Shown here piece by piece: positions 56,307 to 64,000 of a stretch of 64,000 nt of DNA. This stretch comes from Bordetella parapertussis (GTDB lineage: Bacteria; Pseudomonadota; Gammaproteobacteria; Burkholderiales; SG8-39), in NCBI GenBank assembly GCA_945862265.1, contig CAMAXP010000002.1, positions 1 to 64,000 of the forward strand, written 5' to 3'. Below the pieces are notes generated by a model. The model made no database searches. It was not told the origin of the DNA and worked only from the letters and a program-made list of their open reading frames with translations. The first letter of the stretch is position 1. The number at the start of each line of letters is the position of its first letter. Both the position numbers and the translations under genes were made by a program.

Positions 56307-57627
56307 CGACCAGCTCGCCGCGCAGCGTGTGGGTCAGCGCGCGCGTGATGCGCACGTGGGCAAGCTGTCCGGCGAGGGCGGGCGGGCCGCTGAAGTTCAC
56401 CGTGCGGTTGTTGGCGCTGCGCCCGGCGAGTTCTGCCGGATCCTTGCGCGACGGGCCCTCGACCAGCACCGGCTGCACGCTGCCCACCATCGACGCGCTG
56501 ATGGCCGCTGCCTGGGCGCCGATGCGGGCCTGCAACCGGCGCAGGCGCGACAGTTTCACCTCGGCCGGCGTGTCGTCGACCAGGTCGGCCGCCGGGGTTC
56601 CGGGGCGGGGGCTGTACAGGAACGAATACGAGTCGTCGAAGCCCATGTCCTCGACCAGCGCCATGGTTGCCTCGAAGTCGGCCTCGGTCTCGCCCGGGAA
56701 CCCGACGATGAAATCGGACGACAGGCTGATGTCCGGGCGAATGCGCCGCACCCTGCGAATGATCGAGCGATATTCGAGGCTGGTGTATCCGCGCTTCATG
56801 GCCGCGAGGACGCGATCCGATCCGGACTGGACCGGCAGGTGGAGGTGGTCGACGAGCTTCGGGATTTCGGCGTACGCCTGGATCAGCCGGGGCGTGAATT
56901 CGCGCGGATGGGAGGTCGTGTAGCGGATGCGCTCCAGGCCGTCGATCTCGGCGACGTGCAGGAGCAGTTCCGCGAAATCCGCAGCCTCCCCGTCGTGCAT
57001 CGCGCCCTTGTAGGCGTTGACGTTCTGGCCCAGCAGCGTCACTTCCTTCACGCCGCGTTCGGCCAGGTCGGCGATTTCGGCAATGACATCGTCAAACGGT
57101 CGCGATACCTCCTCGCCGCGCGTGTAGGGGACCACGCAGAAGCTGCAGTACTTGCTGCACCCCTCCATCACCGACACGAAGGCGGACGGGCCTTCGACCC
57201 GCGCGGCGGGCAGGTGGTCGAACTTTTCGATCTCCGGGAAGCTCACGTCCACCTGCGCGCGGCCGGTACGGCGGCGCTCGGCGAGCAGCGCGGGCAGGCG
57301 ATGGAGCGTTTGCGGGCCGAACACGACATCCACGTACGGGGCGCGCGCGACGATGCCGGCGCCTTCCTGGCTGGCGACGCAGCCGCCGACGGCAATCATC
57401 ATGTCGGGGCGCAGCTGCTTGAGTTCCTTGGCGCGGCCGAGGTCGGAGAACACCTTCTCCTGGGCCTTTTCGCGCACCGAACACGTATTGAAGACCAGGA
57501 CGTCAGCGTCCTCGGGTCGGTCTGTGGGGGTCAGGTGCTCGGCGGCCGACAGCACGTCGGCCATCTTGGCCGAATCGTACTCGTTCATCTGGCAGCCGAA
57601 CGTCTTGATGTAGAGCTTGCCGGCCAT
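56299..57627 (-). CDS. miaB: tRNA-2-methylthio-N6-dimethylallyladenosine synthase
   Basis: This 442-residue radical-SAM methylthiotransferase modifies A37 of tRNAs. The N-terminal cluster ligands are C12, C49 and C83; the radical-SAM cluster is C157, C161 and C164 (CSKYCSFC). A C-terminal TRAM domain is present (about 375-440). It leads the ybeZ-ybeY-corC-lnt group. Confidence 0.97.
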   Translation of the reverse strand: MAGKLYIKTFGCQMNEYDSAKMADVLSAAEHLTPTDRPEDADVLVFNTCSVREKAQEKVFSDLGRAKELKQLRPDMMIAVGGCVASQEGAGIVARAPYVDVVFGPQTLHRLPALLAERRRTGRAQVDVSFPEIEKFDHLPAARVEGPSAFVSVMEGCSKYCSFCVVPYTRGEEVSRPFDDVIAEIADLAERGVKEVTLLGQNVNAYKGAMHDGEAADFAELLLHVAEIDGLERIRYTTSHPREFTPRLIQAYAEIPKLVDHLHLPVQSGSDRVLAAMKRGYTSLEYRSIIRRVRRIRPDISLSSDFIVGFPGETEADFEATMALVEDMGFDDSYSFLYSPRPGTPAADLVDDTPAEVKLSRLRRLQARIGAQAAAISASMVGSVQPVLVEGPSRKDPAELAGRSANNRTVNFSGPPALAGQLAHVRITRALTHTLRGELVDA

Positions 57628-57635
57628 GGGTGGCG

Positions 57636-57980
57636 CTACGGCCTCTTGTCCGGCTTGGCGGCTTCTTCCCGGGTGAGGATCCAGACGCGATGCACGTGGC
57701 CGACCGGATCGACAACATACTTCACGAGTTGCGGATTCTGCGGGAGGGCCATCGGGAGGATGATCCGGTTTTCCGGGCCGCGGATCTGGGCGCCGGGCGA
57801 CAGGAGCATTTGCTTGCCGTCGATCTCGACGATCATTTCCCGGACGTGGCGGATCTCGCCGCGCTTGGCGTCCTCGGGGAGGGTGCGCAGTTGCGCGAAC
57901 GCGCCGCTCGCGCCCAGAAGCGTCGCCGCTGCGAAAGCCGCGGTTGCTAGGAGGGCAGGCAGGGAGCGGGAGGCGCGCAC
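57636..57980 (-). CDS. Small exported protein of unknown function
   Basis: This 114-residue protein is not assigned to a family. A GTG start at 57980 gives a clear Sec signal with cleavage near GAFA-Q (29/30). The mature part of about 85 residues is rich in charged and proline residues ([29 protein letters not shown] cut here in length; [21 protein letters not shown]). No ATG fits without running into tRNA-Met, whose 3' end is 10 bases upstream. It lies eight bases before miaB and may share the tRNA transcript. Confidence 0.65.
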   Translation of the reverse strand: MRASRSLPALLATAAFAAATLLGASGAFAQLRTLPEDAKRGEIRHVREMIVEIDGKQMLLSPGAQIRGPENRIILPMALPQNPQLVKYVVDPVGHVHRVWILTREEAAKPDKRP

Positions 57981-57989
57981 TTGGGTATG

Positions 57990-58066
57990 TGGTGGTGATA
58001 GGTGGACTTGAACCACCGACCCCAGCATTATGAGTGCTGTGCTCTAACCAGCTGAGCTATATCACC
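57990..58066 (-). tRNA. tRNA-Met (CAT), probably elongator, CCA encoded
   Basis: This 77-base leftward tRNA has acceptor arms GGTGATA and TATCACC, an A discriminator and encoded CCA. The anticodon loop ctCATaa reads AUG. G1 paired to C72 and the lack of three G-C pairs in the anticodon stem argue against initiator tRNA. A lysidine-modified isoleucine tRNA is a less likely alternative. Confidence 0.93.
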
Positions 58067-58099
58067 GAAAGGGTGGAGATTGTCTGGAAACGGCCGCGA

Positions 58100-58128
58100 A
58101 TTGTCTTTTTTTCGGGGGTCCGGGTCAA
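58100..58128 (-). promoter_or_regulatory. Promoter of tRNA-Met
   Basis: On the leftward strand TTGACC (58123-58128) and GACAAT (58100-58105) are 17 bases apart, about 34 bases before the tRNA 5' end. Confidence 0.55.
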
Positions 58129-58193
58129 GGTCGATCGAAATATGCAGCTGATTCATATTGTTATTGCAGTGCGAGAGGGGCGGCTGCGGGCAG

Positions 58194-58199
58194 TAGAAT
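58194..58199 (+). promoter_or_regulatory. Putative -10 box, 6 bases before the Ubi hydroxylase gene
   Basis: TAGAAT is followed by six bases and the ATG at 58206; no ribosome site is present. Transcription from this box would start at or next to the start codon. Confidence 0.4.
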
Positions 58200-58205
58200 G
58201 CCCGG

Positions 58206-59366
58206 ATGCAGTTTGACCTTGTCGTAGTCGGCGGGGGCGCCGTGGGCGCCAGTCTTGCGCGCGCCGTGCGCGGGCTGTCCGTCGCCCTGGTGGCCGGCGT
58301 CCGTCCGGTCTCCCTGACCCCGGCCGACGAGGCCTGCGAAGGCCGCGTGTACGCGCTCTCCCCCGGAAGTGTCGCCTTCCTGCGCGAAATCCGCGCCTGG
58401 GATGCGATGCCGCTCGAACGCCTGACGCCGGTGTACGCGATGCGCGTTTGCGGAGACGACGGCGCTGCCTCGATGACGTTCGATGCCTATGATGCAGGCG
58501 TCCCCGAACTCGCCTGGATCGTCGAGGACCGCGTGCTGCAGGACGCCCTCTGGCGGACGCTGGGCACGCAGGACGGCCTCGAGATCTTCGCCCCTGCAAC
58601 CTGCGCCGCCCTTGAATTGGGTGCGGCGGCCCGGCTCACGCTGGCCGACGGCCGGACAATCGATGCGGCGCTTGTCGTGGGCGCCGATGGCGCGGGCTCC
58701 TTCATCCGTTCAGCGGCCGGGATTGCGGCCCCGGAGACGCCCTATGGGCAGACGGCCGTGGTCGCGAATTTCGCTTGCGAGCGACCGCACGGAAACGTGG
58801 CATTCCAGTGGTTCAAGGGCGGCCCGATCCTGGGGCTGCTACCCCTGCCCGGCAACCGTGTGTCCATGGTGTGGTCCGTCCCGCCTGAGCGCGCAGCCGG
58901 GCTGATGGCATTGGACCCTGAAGCGCTGGGCCGCGAGGTCAGCGAGGCTTCGAATCGCACGCTGGGCGAACTGACCGCCCTGTGCGCGCCGCAGGCCTAT
59001 CCGTTGCGGCGGATCACTGCCGACAGGATGGTGCTGCCCCGGCTCGCGCTGGCGGGAGATGCCGCGCACGTGGTCCATCCGCTTGCCGGGCAGGGCCTCA
59101 ACCTCGGCTTTCAGGACGCGCGCTCGCTCGCCGCGATCGTGACGGGCCGCGCACCGGTGTATGGCCCCGGCGATATCCGGCTCCTGCGCCAATACGAACG
59201 CGAGCGCAGCGAGGCTATACTCGCCATGCGCGCGGCGGTGAACGGGCTGCATTCCCTCTTTGGCGCGAGCGGGCGGACGGCGCGGGCGGTGCGCAATACC
59301 GGGCTGAACTTTGTCGATCGCCTGCCAGTCTTAAAGAATGCCCTGCTGCGCCACGCGCTGCACTGA
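58206..59366 (+). CDS. UbiH/UbiF/COQ6-family FAD hydroxylase
   Basis: This 386-residue flavoprotein starts with FDLVVVGGGAVGASLARAV and has the second FAD motif LAGDAAHVVHPLAGQGLNLGFQD, the common GDAAH form and distinct from the GNAAQ form of the ubiH gene at 38593. It is therefore more UbiF-like, probably hydroxylating another ring position of the quinone precursor. It is followed 14 bases later by dsbC. Confidence 0.88.
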   Translation: MQFDLVVVGGGAVGASLARAVRGLSVALVAGVRPVSLTPADEACEGRVYALSPGSVAFLREIRAWDAMPLERLTPVYAMRVCGDDGAASMTFDAYDAGVPELAWIVEDRVLQDALWRTLGTQDGLEIFAPATCAALELGAAARLTLADGRTIDAALVVGADGAGSFIRSAAGIAAPETPYGQTAVVANFACERPHGNVAFQWFKGGPILGLLPLPGNRVSMVWSVPPERAAGLMALDPEALGREVSEASNRTLGELTALCAPQAYPLRRITADRMVLPRLALAGDAAHVVHPLAGQGLNLGFQDARSLAAIVTGRAPVYGPGDIRLLRQYERERSEAILAMRAAVNGLHSLFGASGRTARAVRNTGLNFVDRLPVLKNALLRHALH

Positions 59367-59380
59367 ACTTCGGAGAATCC

Positions 59381-60115
59381 ATGGCACGTCTAGTCGTTGC
59401 AGTCCTGTCCCTGCTGGTTGCACTGTCTGCCGTCGCCAATGAGCAACTGATTCGCCGCAGCGTCGAGCCCAAGCTTGGCGGCGCAAAGATCGAGGGCGTC
59501 CAGCCCTCGGTCATCCCCGGCCTGTTCGAGGTCCGGTTCCGGAGCCCGCAGGGCGTGCAGATCCTCTACTCGGACCCGAAGGGCGAAAACATCGTCCAGG
59601 GCGAGATCTACGAGACGAAATCCGGGCGCAACCTGACGGACGAACGCATAGGCAAGCTGTCGGCGATCAAGTTCGACTCGCTGCCGCTCGACCGGGCGGT
59701 GAAGATCGTCCGCGGCAACGGCAAGCGGGCGCTGGTCATGTTCTCCGACCCCTATTGCCCCGCGTGCCAGTCCTTCGAGCAGACGCTGCAGCAGATCGAC
59801 GACGTGACCCTTTACGTCTTCATGTTTCCGGTCATCCGGCCCGAGCGGATCGACGACTCGAAGAGCGTCTGGTGCGCGAGCGACCGCGCCAAGGCCTGGC
59901 TCGACTTCGCATTGCGCAAGAAGGCGCCAGCGCCGGCGACCTGCGACAACCCGGTCGAGTCGATCGTGACGCTGGGACAGTCGCTGGGAGTGCGCGCGAC
60001 GCCGACCCTGTTCTTCGAGAACGGCGAGCGGCAGCAAGGCGGGATGCAGCTCGCTGACCTGCGTACGCGGATCGACGTCGCCTCCAAGGAAGGCCGCCAG
60101 GCCAAGGCAAAGTGA
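59381..60115 (+). CDS. dsbC: Thiol:disulfide interchange protein DsbC
   Basis: This 244-residue periplasmic isomerase has a signal peptide (ending SAVANE), an N-terminal dimerisation domain and a thioredoxin fold with the site C126-PAC-129 in DPYCPACQ, followed by the cis-proline TPTLFF. A weak ribosome site (GGAG) precedes the ATG. It may help form LptD and cytochrome disulfides. Confidence 0.94.
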   Translation: MARLVVAVLSLLVALSAVANEQLIRRSVEPKLGGAKIEGVQPSVIPGLFEVRFRSPQGVQILYSDPKGENIVQGEIYETKSGRNLTDERIGKLSAIKFDSLPLDRAVKIVRGNGKRALVMFSDPYCPACQSFEQTLQQIDDVTLYVFMFPVIRPERIDDSKSVWCASDRAKAWLDFALRKKAPAPATCDNPVESIVTLGQSLGVRATPTLFFENGERQQGGMQLADLRTRIDVASKEGRQAKAK

Positions 60116-60119
60116 CCGC

Positions 60120-61286
60120 CTAAGGGCGGGGCAGTCCCTCGCCCTTCGGCCACAGGAGCCACATCTTTCCCTGCTGGCGCATGCGGCCGGCCTGCGCCCC
60201 CGCTTCGTCACCCGTTCCCCAGAAAAAGTCGGCGCGAATGGCGCCGCGGATCGCGCCGCCCGTGTCCTGGGCCATGACCAGCCGCTCAAGGGGTTTCGAC
60301 GACAACGGATAGGTGGTGGCCAGGAACACCGGCGCGCCCAACGGGACGTACCGCGGGTCGATGGCCGCGCTGTAACCCGGGGTCAGCGGGGCGCCGAGCG
60401 CGCCCGGCGGGCCGTCCTGCGGACTCGAAGGCGCCGGCAATTCGCGGAAGAACACATAGCTCGGGTTGGCATTGAGCGCCTCCTGCAACTTGCCCGGATT
60501 GGATGCGCCCCAGGCCTTGATCGACTGCATGGAGGCCTGCTCGAGCTTGAGTTCGCCCCGGTCGACGAGGTAGCGACCCAGGGAGCGGTACGGATGCCCG
60601 TTTTGTTCGGCGAACCCCAACCGGATGCGCTCCCCCGGGGAAAACTCGACCAGCCCGGACCCCTGGATCTGCAGGAAGAAGAGTTCGACTGCGTCCGCGA
60701 CCCAGGCCAGGGGCTTGGCCGGAAGGACGTGCGTGCTTTCGATTTCGCCGCGCGAGTAGTACGGCACCAGGCGCTGGCCCTGCAGGCGGCCGCGCAGCCG
60801 CAGGTTGCGCAGCTCCGGGTGGAGGTCGGCGAGGTCGACAACGACCAGGTCGTCCGGGACGCCATAGATCGGGTAACGAAAGCCGCTTGCGCGCGCACGG
60901 CGAGCCTTGAGGATGGGCTCGTAGTACCCCGTGACCAGGCCTTCCGTCGCGCCGTCCGGCGCAACGATGCGATAGGCGGAAAACCGGCTTTCAAAGAATG
61001 CCCGCGCGGCAGCCTCGTCCTCGGCGCCCACCCGGCGGGCTTCTGCGCAGACTGCCTGCCAGGGACGCTTCGATTGGACGCGCGCGCACCCCGTATTGAA
61101 AGAGCGCAGGCTCGGCAGGAGGCCGGCCTGCGACCAACCCTGGAGGTCGCCCCAGGGGGTTTCCTCGAACCGCGCCTCGGCAGGCGGGGCAGGCGGGGCG
61201 GGCGGGGCAGGCTTTTCGGGCTTAGGTGCGACCGGCGCACAGGCCGCCAGGGCGCCACCCAGTAGAATTGCGGCCGACAACTTCAT
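60120..61286 (-). CDS. mltA: Membrane-bound lytic murein transglycosylase A
   Basis: This 388-residue outer-membrane lipoprotein has a lipobox ending LAAC (C16), a proline-rich linker (about 20-35) and the MltA/3D domains; QDTGGAIRGAIRADFFWG contains the catalytic aspartate region. It cleaves glycan strands to anhydro-muropeptides, the substrates recycled by AmgK/MurU. Its ATG overlaps the ATG of the opposite-strand small gene by two bases (CATG). Confidence 0.94.
   Translation of the reverse strand: MKLSAAILLGGALAACAPVAPKPEKPAPPAPPAPPAEARFEETPWGDLQGWSQAGLLPSLRSFNTGCARVQSKRPWQAVCAEARRVGAEDEAAARAFFESRFSAYRIVAPDGATEGLVTGYYEPILKARRARASGFRYPIYGVPDDLVVVDLADLHPELRNLRLRGRLQGQRLVPYYSRGEIESTHVLPAKPLAWVADAVELFFLQIQGSGLVEFSPGERIRLGFAEQNGHPYRSLGRYLVDRGELKLEQASMQSIKAWGASNPGKLQEALNANPSYVFFRELPAPSSPQDGPPGALGAPLTPGYSAAIDPRYVPLGAPVFLATTYPLSSKPLERLVMAQDTGGAIRGAIRADFFWGTGDEAGAQAGRMRQQGKMWLLWPKGEGLPRP
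61263..61268 (+). promoter_or_regulatory. Putative -10 box of the 39-residue membrane-protein gene
   Basis: TAGAAT lies 16 bases before the ATG at 61285, within the signal-peptide codons of mltA on the other strand. Confidence 0.4.
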
Positions 61287-61404
61287 GGCGGACCGGACGA
61301 TGTGGGTCATCTTTCTCGAAATGGGCGTGGCGCTCAGCCTGCTGGTGCTGATCGTCTGGTGGACCTGGCCGAAGAAGCGCCCTGAGGACGAAGACAAGCG
61401 CTGA
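61285..61404 (+). CDS. Small single-span membrane protein, 39 residues
   Basis: The frame encodes MADRTMWVIFLEMGVAL, a hydrophobic span to about residue 28 containing WWTW, and a charged tail PKKRPEDEDKR. Basic residues right after the span put the tail in the cytosol. It stops six bases before the converging apaG stop, so it fills the gap exactly. Its start overlaps the mltA start head-to-head. I recall similar tiny proteins with a WWT motif in betaproteobacteria but cannot confirm homology here. The function is unknown. Confidence 0.6.
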   Translation: MADRTMWVIFLEMGVALSLLVLIVWWTWPKKRPEDEDKR

Positions 61405-61410
61405 GGTCCG

Positions 61411-61794
61411 TCAGTGGAGGACGCGCGGGACCGAAAGCGTGAACTCCGGGATCTCCGCCTCGAAACGCGCGCCGTCCTCTCCCACCATCTGGTAGCGGCC
61501 GCGCATGGTGCCGACCGGCGTCGTGATTGACGTACCGCTCGTGTACTCGAAGCTTTCACCCGGCCGCAGCAGCGGCTGTGCTCCGATCACGCCAAGGCCG
61601 CGGACTTCCTGCGTCTTGCCGCGCGCGTCAGTAATGATCCAGTGGCGGCTGATCAGCTGCGCGCTGGCGGTGCCGGTGTTGCGGATCGTCACCGTATAGG
61701 CGAACACGTACTTGTCGGCCGCTTCGTCCGATTGGTCGGTGAGGTACTGGGTCGTCGTGCCGACGGTGATTTCGTAGTGTTTTTCCTGGGCCAT
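61411..61794 (-). CDS. apaG: ApaG protein
   Basis: This 127-residue protein has the fibronectin-like ApaG domain ([29 protein letters not shown] and [10 protein letters not shown] in part). Its role is not settled; it has been linked to cobalt resistance and diadenosine tetraphosphate metabolism. A TACAAT box lies six bases before the ATG. It is divergent from rpe. Confidence 0.94.
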   Translation of the reverse strand: MAQEKHYEITVGTTTQYLTDQSDEAADKYVFAYTVTIRNTGTASAQLISRHWIITDARGKTQEVRGLGVIGAQPLLRPGESFEYTSGTSITTPVGTMRGRYQMVGEDGARFEAEIPEFTLSVPRVLH

Positions 61795-61800
61795 GTGCCC

Positions 61801-61848
61801 ATTGTACCGGCATGGGCCGGGCGGCCACGCGGGTTGCTGCGCTACAAT
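61801..61848. promoter_or_regulatory. Back-to-back putative promoters of apaG and rpe
   Basis: TACAAT occurs on the leftward strand at 61801-61806, six bases before apaG, and on the rightward strand at 61843-61848, ten bases before rpe. The two polymerase footprints would overlap within the 64-base gap. Neither gene has a ribosome site. Confidence 0.45.
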
Positions 61849-61858
61849 CGCCGCCACC

Positions 61859-62533
61859 ATGAAATTTCGCATCGCGCCAAGCCTGCTGTCCGCCGATTTC
61901 GCCCGCCTCGGTGAAGAGGTGCGCTCGGTCGTCGCCGCAGGCGCCGACCTCATCCACTTCGACGTCATGGACAACCATTACGTCCCGAACCTCACGATCG
62001 GCCCGCTGGTGTGCGAGGCGATCCGCCCGCACGCGGGCGTCCCGATCGACGTCCACCTGATGGTGAAGCCGGTCGACCGGATTGTGCCGGATTTCGCAAA
62101 AGCGGGGGCGGGCATCATCAGCTTCCACCCGGAAGCCTCCGAGCATATCGACCGGACGATTGCGCTGATCCATGAGCATGGATGCAAGGCCGGGCTGGTC
62201 TTCAATCCCGCGACGCCGCTCGAGTACCTCGACTACACGCTGGACAAGGTCGACCTGGTGCTGTTGATGTCGGTCAACCCGGGATTCGGCGGGCAGAAGT
62301 TCATCCCTTCCGTGCTGCCCAAGATCCGCGAAGTGCGCAGGCGCGTGGACCTGCTCAAGAGCGAAACCGGGCGCGAGGTATGGATCGAGGTGGACGGCGG
62401 CGTGAAGGTGGACAACATCGCCGAAGTCGCCGCCGCGGGTGCCGACACTTTCGTCGCGGGGTCGGCCATTTTCGGCGCCGGGGATTACGCGAAGACGATT
62501 GCGGACATGCGCGCGCGGCTCGCCGCACTGTGA
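61859..62533 (+). CDS. rpe: Ribulose-phosphate 3-epimerase
   Basis: This 224-residue TIM-barrel enzyme interconverts ribulose-5-phosphate and xylulose-5-phosphate. It shows [48 protein letters not shown] and EVDGGV. The gph GTG overlaps its stop by four bases. Confidence 0.97.
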   Translation: MKFRIAPSLLSADFARLGEEVRSVVAAGADLIHFDVMDNHYVPNLTIGPLVCEAIRPHAGVPIDVHLMVKPVDRIVPDFAKAGAGIISFHPEASEHIDRTIALIHEHGCKAGLVFNPATPLEYLDYTLDKVDLVLLMSVNPGFGGQKFIPSVLPKIREVRRRVDLLKSETGREVWIEVDGGVKVDNIAEVAAAGADTFVAGSAIFGAGDYAKTIADMRARLAAL

Positions 62534-63213
62534 TCTCCCTGGGCGCGGTTCGCGCCGTCCTCCTGGACCTTGACGGCACGCTGCTCGACACCGCGCCTGA
62601 AATCGCCGCAGCGGCGGCCGACATGCTCTCCGAACTGGGACTGGACCCGGTAGACCCGTTGCGCGTGCGGGAGTTCATCGGCAAGGGCATTCCCCACCTG
62701 GTGCGGCGAACGCTCGAGGCGTCTCTTGGCAGGGCGCCGGATGAGCGGCGGGTCGGTTCGGCCATGGAGGGATTCTTCTTCCACTACGCGAAGCGCAACG
62801 GCTGCATGGCCAAACCCTATCCTGGTGTCCTCGAGGGCATCACCGAGTTGCGCGCGAAGGGGTTTGCGCTCGCGTGCGTCACCAACAAGACCGCGCAGTT
62901 CACGATCCCGCTGCTTGAGGCGACCGGGCTGGCCGGGTTTTTTCCCGTCGTGGTGTCGGGCGACACGATGCCGAAGAAGAAGCCCGCCCCCGATCCGCTG
63001 CTCGAAGCCTGCCGCCGTCTTGGTATCCCGGCGCTTGAGGCACTGATGATCGGTGACTCGAGAAACGACGCGTTGGCCGCGCGCGCGGCAGGGTGCCCGG
63101 TCCTGCTGGTGCCCTACGGGTACACCGAGGGCGAGGATGTGCAAGGCATCGATTGCGATGGTATAGTTCCCTCGCTCCTGCACGTCGCAGGACTCCTGAA
63201 AATTCAGTCGTGA
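62530..63213 (+). CDS. gph: Phosphoglycolate phosphatase
   Basis: This 227-residue HAD phosphatase has the nucleophile motif [22 protein letters not shown], and [14 protein letters not shown] near the end. It removes phosphate from 2-phosphoglycolate, a product of DNA repair or of oxygenase activity. The start is GTG 62530, coupled to rpe. Its TGA overlaps the start of the Trp-rich leader peptide. A TATAGT at 63162-63167 inside its 3' end is a possible -10 for the trp genes. Confidence 0.93.
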   Translation: MISLGAVRAVLLDLDGTLLDTAPEIAAAAADMLSELGLDPVDPLRVREFIGKGIPHLVRRTLEASLGRAPDERRVGSAMEGFFFHYAKRNGCMAKPYPGVLEGITELRAKGFALACVTNKTAQFTIPLLEATGLAGFFPVVVSGDTMPKKKPAPDPLLEACRRLGIPALEALMIGDSRNDALAARAAGCPVLLVPYGYTEGEDVQGIDCDGIVPSLLHVAGLLKIQS

Positions 63214-63272
63214 ACCACACCCGGACAAACTGGACCCTTCATTGGCCTAGCTGGCGCCCCTGGCGCAGCTAG
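63210..63272 (+). CDS. trpL: Putative trp leader peptide
   Basis: A GTG overlapping the gph stop opens a 20-codon frame ending in TAG. Trp codons stand at positions 8, 12, 15 and 18 (…NWTLHWPSWRPWRS). Four tryptophans in twenty residues just upstream of trpE match the leader peptides of Trp-controlled attenuation. No strong ribosome site is seen; coupling to gph termination is possible. The last six codons lie inside a hairpin. Confidence 0.7.
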   Translation: MNHTRTNWTLHWPSWRPWRS

Positions 63273-63303
63273 ACCTTCTTGCGCATCCGCGCGGCGCGGA
63301 TGC
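63247..63303 (+). promoter_or_regulatory. Tandem hairpins of a candidate trp attenuator
   Basis: Hairpin one: ctagctggcgcc (63247-63258) with ggcgcagctag (63262-63272), one bulged base, covering the leader's last two Trp codons and its stop. Hairpin two: gcatccgcg (63283-63291) with cgcggatgc (63295-63303), a perfect 9-base stem. No T run follows the second, so a classical intrinsic terminator is not evident, and the mechanism may differ. Confidence 0.55.
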
Positions 63304-63373
63304 GTGAGGCAGTACAGGCCGCAGGCTAGTCGCAGTTCCAGTTCCAATACCGGTTGCATAGTGGGAGATTCAC

Positions 63374-64000
63374 ATGACTGAGCTCGAATTCGAACAGCTC
63401 GCAAAGCAGGGCTACAACCGCATCCCGGTCGTGGCCGAAATCCGCGCCGACCTCGACACGCCGGTCGCGCTCTACCTCAAGCTCGCCAACAAGCCCTACA
63501 CCTACCTGCTCGAGTCGGTGGTGGGTGGTGAGCGCTTCGGCCGGTATTCGTACATCGGGCTGCCCTCGTCCGAGCGTATCGAGGCCCGTGGCCGCAACGT
63601 TACCGTGCACCGGCGAGAGGCCGATGGCGAGGAGCGCGTTGAAAGGTTTGCGGACACCGACCCGTTCGTCTTCGTGCGCGACTATCTCGCCAAGTACAAG
63701 GCCGCGCCGCTGCCCGGACTGCCGCGCTTTGCCGGCGGCCTCGTGGGGTACTTCGGCTACGAAACCGTGCGCTTCATCGAGAAAAGGCTGGCCGGCGCCG
63801 ACAAGCCCGACCCGCTCGGCACGCCCGACGTGCTGCTGATGCGCTCGGAAGAGTTGGCCGTGGTCGACAACGTGCAGGGCAAGCTGTATTTCGTCGTCTA
63901 CGCCGACCCCGCCCTGCCCGACGCACTGCGCCGCGCGCGGGCCCGGCTGGCCGAACTCCAGGCGGGCCTGGCCAGGCCGCTGCGCCAGGTGCAGCGCAGT
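63374..64000 (+). CDS. trpE: Anthranilate synthase component I, N-terminal part
   Basis: The first 209 residues of TrpE are in the window. They include the TELEFEQLAKQGYNRIPVV start and the LLESVVGGERFGRYSYIGL stretch that holds the tryptophan feedback site (LLES), then GGLVGYFGYETVRFIE. GGGAG precedes the ATG at good distance. The chorismate-binding catalytic part lies beyond the edge. The enzyme makes anthranilate from chorismate. Confidence 0.96.
   Translation, partial: MTELEFEQLAKQGYNRIPVVAEIRADLDTPVALYLKLANKPYTYLLESVVGGERFGRYSYIGLPSSERIEARGRNVTVHRREADGEERVERFADTDPFVFVRDYLAKYKAAPLPGLPRFAGGLVGYFGYETVRFIEKRLAGADKPDPLGTPDVLLMRSEELAVVDNVQGKLYFVVYADPALPDALRRARARLAELQAGLARPLRQVQRS

Noticed and set aside
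63283..63303. Second trp-leader stem as an ordinary rho-independent terminator
   Set aside because: The stem is strong but no T run follows, so a plain terminator call is not supported.
1..64000. CRISPR arrays, rRNA genes, prophage genes, integrase or attachment sites
   Set aside because: None was recognised by reading: no regularly spaced direct repeats, no rRNA-like sequence and no phage structural or integrase protein.

Overview
The window is a GC-rich, gene-dense chromosomal segment. Its gene orders point to a betaproteobacterium: dusB-fis-purH-purD-hemF, argH/algZ-algR-hemC-hemD-hemX-hemY, lptD-surA-pdxA-rsmA, miaB-phoH-ybeY-corC-lnt-glyQ-glyS-gmhB-plsC, and mltA/apaG-rpe-gph-trpE. The genus cannot be told from the sequence alone. 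A complete sox set including soxCD suggests it can oxidise thiosulfate fully to sulfate. Most of the window is housekeeping DNA with tightly packed genes and many 4-base ATGA/GTGA overlaps. There is no rRNA, CRISPR array, prophage or intact insertion sequence.

Layout. 1-530: possible start of an IS630-like transposase, an AT-richer spacer, a terminator, then tRNA-Phe with its own promoter. 531-7926: a mixed accessory and catabolic block with a Ser/Thr kinase, CaiB-type CoA transferase, gshA, an MFS carrier, an ornithine-cyclodeaminase-like enzyme, the C-terminal relic of an alpha/beta hydrolase, a tautomerase and eutC. 7923-16013: eutB, then the sox operon in transcription order soxR-C-D-Y-Z-A-X-B, read leftwards from a promoter at about 16050-16074 that overlaps two direct repeats. 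16133-20968: M20 peptidase, hemA-prfA-prmC-grxD, terminator. 21067-22272: a small inserted module, apparently an autoregulated toxin-antitoxin operon (ParD-like regulator plus AbiEii-like nucleotidyltransferase). 22344-26405: argH followed by two tandem kinases that each carry a cyclic-nucleotide-binding domain. 26459-32316: algZ-algR two-component system and hemC-D-X-Y. 32313-37347: dusB-fis-purH-purD-hemF. 37520-41595: amgK-murU-pepP-ubiH. 41717-47113: lptD-surA-pdxA-rsmA. 47124-57980: a long leftward run for lipid, heptose, aminoacylation, lipoprotein and tRNA-modification functions. 57990-64000: tRNA-Met, a Ubi hydroxylase, dsbC, mltA, a 39-residue membrane protein, apaG, rpe, gph, a Trp-rich leader peptide and the start of trpE.

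How the genes work together. Tetrapyrrole synthesis is spread over hemA, hemC, hemD, hemX, hemY and hemF; it supplies haem to the c-type SoxX, SoxA and SoxD proteins. The envelope is served by LptD and its chaperone SurA, GmhB, PlsC, Lnt, MltA, AmgK/MurU and DsbC. The most distinctive items are the toxin-antitoxin-like module with a perfect inverted repeat over its -10 box, the tandem kinase-cNMP proteins, the sox promoter with its direct repeats, a trpL-like leader peptide with four Trp codons in twenty, a small membrane-protein gene overlapping the mltA start codon, and a recurring TAGAAT/TACAAT box only 6-16 bases before start codons.
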